A DNA stretch of 9,252 nucleotides from Sulfuricurvum sp. IAE1 (GTDB taxonomy: Bacteria; Campylobacterota; Campylobacteria; Campylobacterales; Sulfurimonadaceae): contig CAMBHX010000063.1 in the NCBI GenBank assembly GCA_945867285.1, forward strand, positions 1 through 9,252. The letters run 5' to 3'. Of the stretch, positions 5,145 to 9,252 are shown piece by piece (the stretch's first letter is position 1; every line of letters begins with the position of its first letter). The notes below the pieces were generated by a model, which was given only the letters and a program-made list of their open reading frames with translations, was not told the origin of the DNA and searched no databases. The translations under genes and the position numbers were made by a program.

Positions 5145-8057
5145 ATGACAAAAGTAATGAATAATAATCGTCGTGATTTCCTAAAAGTATCAGGGATGAC
5201 GGCTGCATTGGTGGCTTCACAAGGGTCACTGTTTGCAAAAACAAATGTAATGTCAGTGGAAAATGGTAAAGAAAATTACCCAAACACGAACTATACCGAG
5301 AGTATGTACCGCAACGAGTTTGCATTTACGTACGGTAAAAAAGAAGAGCATGGGTTTGCATACCACTGTGTAAACTGTCAAGGTAACTGTGCATGGGAAG
5401 TTTGGTCACACAACGGTGTTGTCACGCGTGAAAACCAATCATCTCGTTATCCTGTTATCAATGCAAAAATCCCTGATTTCAACCCACGTGGATGTAACAA
5501 AGGGGTTCAGCACTCTCAAGTGATGTATCAAAAAGACCGTATCTTGTATCCTATGATTCGTGTTGGCGAGCGTGGTGAAGGTAAATGGAAACGTGCAAGC
5601 TGGGATGAAGCGGCTGAGCGTGTATGTCAAGAGATTTTTGATTGTTTGACTGATCCAGCACGTGGACCAGATAAGCTTATGGTTCATGCTGGTACGGGTC
5701 TTTTGACTGAAGGTCGTCGTGGAGCACCATTACGTTTCTCTACACAACTTGGAGCGATTCGTATTTATCCATCATCGTATCTTGGTGATATGTTCTCAGG
5801 TGCTGCTATTGCGTATGGCGAAGGTAACGTTGGATGTACGTGGGATTTCATGTATACCGTCGATACTGCAGTCATGTGGGGTGGAAATCCATCGGTTTCT
5901 CGTATCCCTGATGCTCACTTCGTATGGGAAGGAAAATACAACGGGGCAAAAATCATTACGATTACTCCTGAGTTTAATGCAACCGCTAAATCGTCTGACC
6001 TTTGGATTCCTATCAAAGCAGGTTCTGATAATATCTTGGCAATGAGTGTTATCAATGTTATTTTGGAAGAGAAGCTTTATAAGCCTGAGTTTATGAAGAT
6101 CTTTACTGACTTGCCATTCTTGGTTGATATGAAAACGCAAAAAATGATTCGTCGCAGCGATATTGAGCATACTGATGATGAAGCAAAGCATCACAAATAC
6201 TCTGAAGAATTCTATTGTATGAATAAAGCAACGGGTCAAATCGCATTGATGCCAGGTACTGAGGGTTCTACGATCAAATCACTTCGTCTTGATGAGCAAG
6301 GGATTGTTCCTGAACTAGAAGGTGAGTGGACTATCGAAGTTCATGGTCATAAAACCAAAGTAACCACTGTTTTTGAAATGTTGAAAAAATCTGCAGCAAA
6401 ATTTGCACCAGAAGCAACTAAAGAGATTACAGGTGTTCATCCTGATACGGTTCAAATCTTGGCACGTGATATTGCATTGCCAAAAGTAGTAGAGATTACA
6501 ACTGGTTTCTCATTGAATAAATATTTTAATGGTGTTATGTCAATTTGGAATATTTCTTCTATTTGTGGACTTACAGGACGTATGGGACCATACGGTGGAT
6601 TGAATACAGAAAATGAGTTTACTCTCTCTGGTCTTGGCGTATTAGCAGGATTTAGCGGAAAATACAACCCACGTTTTGGTTCAGGATTTGTTGGTGAGTT
6701 CGTATTTGGTGATGGAATGAAATCATTTGATGAATTCTTTACTGATGATGACACTAAACGTGCTCAAAACGGTATCACTAAAAAAGAGTATATGGCAGTA
6801 TTGGGCGAAATGCTTAAAGAAGGTGAGCATGGTAAGGCAAATAATGCGTCAAAACACGGTAGTGTTTCTAAACCTTGGTGGCAACCAGATTGTTCTCTCA
6901 TCGTAGCGGACAACACATTCCGTCGTAACAAAGGTAGTGAATATCGTAAAGCATTCTTGAAAAAGAATAAGTTTTATGCGTATGTTGACTATCGTATGTC
7001 TGAAGCTGCACAGTTTGCAGACGTATTGTTACCAGCAAAATCACACTACGAGGTTTATGACCTTCGTACCAGCCCTGGTTACCACCGTTTTACAAACTTG
7101 GCACAACCGGTAGCTAACATCAAAAATATTGGTGAAGCGATGGATGAGTGGTCAATGTTTACTCTATTAGCAAAAAAACTCGAAGAGATTGCTAATCGTC
7201 CACAAAACATTGCGAAAGCAAAAGTAAAAGATCATGTAAAATTTGCAAAACCAGGTTTCCATGATTTGACGATTTTCCACAAAGAATATACCAATACCGA
7301 TCCAGAATCTGAAGGGGCAAGTGAGCCTTACCTTGGGACGGATAAAATGGCACTTCAAGCAGCATTAGAAAAATGTGAGCAGTATGAGCCATGGACGATT
7401 GAGAAGATGTACAAGGTTGGTGGATTCTTGCTTATTAATGAAAAAGCAGCAAAATCATCACCATTGTATTCTGATCGTCCGTACAGTTCAATGGAATATC
7501 ACTTATACAAATTTGAGCGTCTTGAGACATTGTCCGGTCGTCAAACATTCTATGTTGACCATGATATGTATATCAAGATGGGTGCGGCAACTAACACAGG
7601 TATGGAGGGTATTCGTCCTCAACGAAAAGATTATCCATATTCGTTTATGACGCCACACGCTCGTTGGTCTATCCACTCGAACTACAAAACGTCACGTACG
7701 TTGTTACGTTTGCAACGTGGGGTTCCAGCAATTCAAGTTAATCGTGCAACAGCAGCATCTAAAGGGATTGCAGATGGCGATACCATTCGTATTTTCAATC
7801 ACCAAGGTGAATTCTTTGCAATGGCTCGTGTCTCTTCATCATGTCCACCGGATGGATTGGTACTAGAAGATGGATGGGAACCGTTCATGTACATCAAAAA
7901 CCAAGGTCACAATCAGGTCGTTCCGGTTGCTATGAACCTTTTGGAAATGGCTGATGGCTGGGGTCACCTCAAGTTTGGTGGTCTATGGGATGGTAATCAG
8001 TACGCCTATGATGGTGCTGTTAACTATGAAAAAGCCGCCGCTGGCATAAAATATTAA
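5145..8057 (+). CDS. Type II DMSO-reductase-family molybdenum catalytic subunit, Tat-exported
   Basis: A 970-residue catalytic subunit, normal length for the group that includes NarG, EbdA, SerA, ClrA, PcrA and DdhA. A twin-arginine signal RRDFLK (9-14) followed by a hydrophobic stretch and cleavage near residue 31 sends the folded enzyme to the periplasm. His74-x3-Cys78-x3-Cys82-x34-Cys117 is the N-terminal iron-sulfur (FS0) ligand set, with the histidine and 34-residue spacing seen in NarG. Asp215 in SSYLGDMFSG is the likely molybdenum ligand characteristic of type II enzymes. Bis-MGD binding segments follow: MWGGNPSVSRIPDAHF (244-259), PIKAGSDN (289-296), and a C-terminal molydop-binding domain from about residue 835 (TPHARWSIHS onward). 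The motif ADVLLPAKSHYEVYDLR favours the EbdA/SerA/ClrA/PcrA side over NarG. Substrate is unassigned; the upstream rhodanese suggests sulfur or selenium chemistry, while chlorate, selenate, DMS or hydrocarbon substrates remain possible. The beta subunit follows after nine bases. Confidence 0.93.
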   Translation: MTKVMNNNRRDFLKVSGMTAALVASQGSLFAKTNVMSVENGKENYPNTNYTESMYRNEFAFTYGKKEEHGFAYHCVNCQGNCAWEVWSHNGVVTRENQSSRYPVINAKIPDFNPRGCNKGVQHSQVMYQKDRILYPMIRVGERGEGKWKRASWDEAAERVCQEIFDCLTDPARGPDKLMVHAGTGLLTEGRRGAPLRFSTQLGAIRIYPSSYLGDMFSGAAIAYGEGNVGCTWDFMYTVDTAVMWGGNPSVSRIPDAHFVWEGKYNGAKIITITPEFNATAKSSDLWIPIKAGSDNILAMSVINVILEEKLYKPEFMKIFTDLPFLVDMKTQKMIRRSDIEHTDDEAKHHKYSEEFYCMNKATGQIALMPGTEGSTIKSLRLDEQGIVPELEGEWTIEVHGHKTKVTTVFEMLKKSAAKFAPEATKEITGVHPDTVQILARDIALPKVVEITTGFSLNKYFNGVMSIWNISSICGLTGRMGPYGGLNTENEFTLSGLGVLAGFSGKYNPRFGSGFVGEFVFGDGMKSFDEFFTDDDTKRAQNGITKKEYMAVLGEMLKEGEHGKANNASKHGSVSKPWWQPDCSLIVADNTFRRNKGSEYRKAFLKKNKFYAYVDYRMSEAAQFADVLLPAKSHYEVYDLRTSPGYHRFTNLAQPVANIKNIGEAMDEWSMFTLLAKKLEEIANRPQNIAKAKVKDHVKFAKPGFHDLTIFHKEYTNTDPESEGASEPYLGTDKMALQAALEKCEQYEPWTIEKMYKVGGFLLINEKAAKSSPLYSDRPYSSMEYHLYKFERLETLSGRQTFYVDHDMYIKMGAATNTGMEGIRPQRKDYPYSFMTPHARWSIHSNYKTSRTLLRLQRGVPAIQVNRATAASKGIADGDTIRIFNHQGEFFAMARVSSSCPPDGLVLEDGWEPFMYIKNQGHNQVVPVAMNLLEMADGWGHLKFGGLWDGNQYAYDGAVNYEKAAAGIKY

Positions 8058-8066
8058 GGGGTTTAG

Positions 8067-9164
8067 ATGTCTAAAAGACAATTAGCAATGGTCATGGACC
8101 TGAACAAATGTATCGGGTGCCAAACATGTACTGTGGCATGTAAAACACAGTGGACGAACCGTAATGGTCGTGAGTATATGTATTGGAATAACGTAGAAAC
8201 CTATCCAGGTGCAGGTTATCCTAAAAACTGGATGGAGCTTGGCGGCGGTTTTGATGCTGCTGGCGATCTTCAACCAGGTGTTATCCCTCATTTGGAAGCC
8301 GATTATGGGGTTCCTTGGGATTATAACTATGAGTCATTGATGACGGATGCGCCTGATCATAAACAGTTCCAGCCACACGTTTCTCCAACATGGGGACCAA
8401 ACTGGGATGAGGATCAAGGTGCGGGTGCATTCCCACAGGACAACTACTTTTTCTATTTGCCACGTATTTGTAACCACTGTACAAATCCAGGCTGTTTGAG
8501 CGCGTGTCCTCGTGATGCGATTTTCAAACGTGAACAAGATGGTGTTGTTTTGGTTGACTTGGATCGTTGTCAAGGATACCGCTATTGTATTGCGGGATGT
8601 CCTTACAAAAAGATTTACTTCAATCCAAAGATCTCTAAATCAGAGAAATGTATTCTTTGTTTCCCACGTGTTGAGCAAGGTTTGCCACCGGCATGTGCAC
8701 AGCAGTGTGTTGGACGTATCCGTTTTGTTGGATTCTTAGATGACGAAGAGGGGCAAGTTCACAAATTGGTTACCAAGTACAAGGTAGCATTGGGTCTTCG
8801 TTCCGATTACGGTACACAACCAAATGTTTATTATGTTCCTCCGACCGAATCACCTGCGAAGTTTGATGCAAACGGTAAAATTATCGAAGGATCAACACGT
8901 TTGCCAGTTGAAGAATTGGAAAAATTGTTTGGACCAGAAGTTCATCAAGCAATCAAAACATTGAAAGCCGAGATGAAAAAACGTAAAGAGACTGGCGTTA
9001 GTGAGCTTATGGATATTTTGATCGCATATCAACATGCTGATATGTTCCGTCTGGATAATCACTATTATCAAGAAGTTGCAAAAGAACAAAAGCGTACGCC
9101 ATTGGCACCTGTTGATACACGTTACCTTGCAGGTAAATTTACAAAAGCTGGAGGGCACCACTAA
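8067..9164 (+). CDS. Four-cluster iron-sulfur beta subunit of type II molybdoenzyme
   Basis: A 365-residue electron-transfer subunit of the NarH/EbdB/SerB/DdhB type. Four cysteine groups are visible: Cys15, 18, 21, 25; Cys135, 138, 143, 147; Cys168, 174, 178; and Cys195, 198, 210, 214. In the third group the second ligand position is Tyr171 (CQGYRYC), matching the Trp in NarH, so this cluster should be [3Fe-4S] and the other three [4Fe-4S]. The sequences SEKCILCFPR and CVGRIRFVGFL are strongly conserved family signatures. It has no signal peptide, as expected for a subunit carried across the membrane with the Tat-tagged alpha subunit. It passes electrons between alpha and a heme-bearing gamma subunit. 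GGGG at 8058-8061 precedes the ATG, and the stop overlaps the next start by one base (TAATG). The C-terminal region (about 285-365) is helical and charged. Confidence 0.94.
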   Translation: MSKRQLAMVMDLNKCIGCQTCTVACKTQWTNRNGREYMYWNNVETYPGAGYPKNWMELGGGFDAAGDLQPGVIPHLEADYGVPWDYNYESLMTDAPDHKQFQPHVSPTWGPNWDEDQGAGAFPQDNYFFYLPRICNHCTNPGCLSACPRDAIFKREQDGVVLVDLDRCQGYRYCIAGCPYKKIYFNPKISKSEKCILCFPRVEQGLPPACAQQCVGRIRFVGFLDDEEGQVHKLVTKYKVALGLRSDYGTQPNVYYVPPTESPAKFDANGKIIEGSTRLPVEELEKLFGPEVHQAIKTLKAEMKKRKETGVSELMDILIAYQHADMFRLDNHYYQEVAKEQKRTPLAPVDTRYLAGKFTKAGGHH

Positions 9165-9252
9165 TGAAAAAGCTATTTACAACGATTCTTTCATTGGGCC
9201 TTGCAGCGTCGGCTGCATTGGCAGCTAATCCTGCAGTTAATGCGGTTAAAGT
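9164..9252 (+). CDS. Secreted third subunit (probable gamma), 3' end cut by window edge
   Basis: Only the first 29 codons are visible. They encode a clear Sec signal peptide, MKKLFTTILSLGLAASAALA, with likely cleavage before ANPAV. The ATG shares one base with the stop of the beta subunit, and GGAGGG (9150-9155) is a strong ribosome binding site. In ethylbenzene, DMS and selenate enzymes the gene near this position encodes a periplasmic b-heme gamma subunit (EbdC, DdhC, SerC) with a Sec signal peptide, and that is the best reading. A c-type cytochrome is the alternative; no CxxCH is within the visible part, which is too short to decide. Confidence 0.7.
   Translation, partial: MKKLFTTILSLGLAASAALAANPAVNAVK

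Noticed and set aside
5796..6239. 147-codon minus-strand frame inside the alpha subunit gene
   Set aside because: It lies within strongly conserved molybdoenzyme coding sequence and its translation has no plausible domain; it is a chance antisense frame.

Overview
The window looks like part of a Campylobacterota genome, most likely a sulfur-metabolising relative of Sulfuricurvum or Sulfurimonas. This rests on the moderately AT-rich composition, the short lysine-led signal peptides, the tightly packed and overlapping genes, and the sulfur and molybdenum-enzyme content. The genus is an inference from style, because no rRNA or other marker gene is present.

Layout. (1) 1-1565, plus strand: the 3' part of a protein with two DUF302-like units, overlapping by four bases a secreted protein of a similar but more distant type. 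(2) 1566-1685: a short gap between convergent genes, filled with inverted repeats of a dispersed-element or terminator kind. (3) 1686-3695, minus strand: a three-gene overlapping operon, read from right to left as a leucine-rich-repeat-variant (LRV) protein, an unrecognised 125-residue protein, and a Mrp/ApbC-type P-loop ATPase with no cysteine at all. (4) 3696-4016: a 321-base divergent promoter region with a 10-bp-period tandem repeat just upstream of a TATAAT box and an 8+8 bp inverted repeat nearer the plus-strand start. (5) 4017-9252, plus strand: an operon for an exported two-domain rhodanese with a coiled-coil linker, a Tat-exported type II DMSO-reductase-family molybdenum catalytic subunit, its four-cluster iron-sulfur subunit, and the first 29 codons of a third secreted component, probably the electron-transfer (gamma) subunit.

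How it may work together. The alpha and beta subunits share the metal-ligand pattern of the NarGH, EbdAB, SerAB, ClrAB, PcrAB and DdhAB group, so a periplasmic redox enzyme handling two-electron oxo transfer or hydroxylation is well supported. The substrate cannot be read from the sequence. A rhodanese as the first gene points to a sulfane-sulfur compound (polysulfide, thiosulfate, tetrathionate) or possibly selenium chemistry. The divergent LRV/125-residue/Mrp operon could assist cofactor maturation, and the DUF302 pair could be accessory, but both links rest on proximity only.

The most interesting points are the rhodanese-led molybdoenzyme operon with no assigned substrate, the coiled coil placed between the two rhodanese domains, the cysteine-free Mrp in an overlapping operon with an LRV protein, and the two-site promoter architecture.
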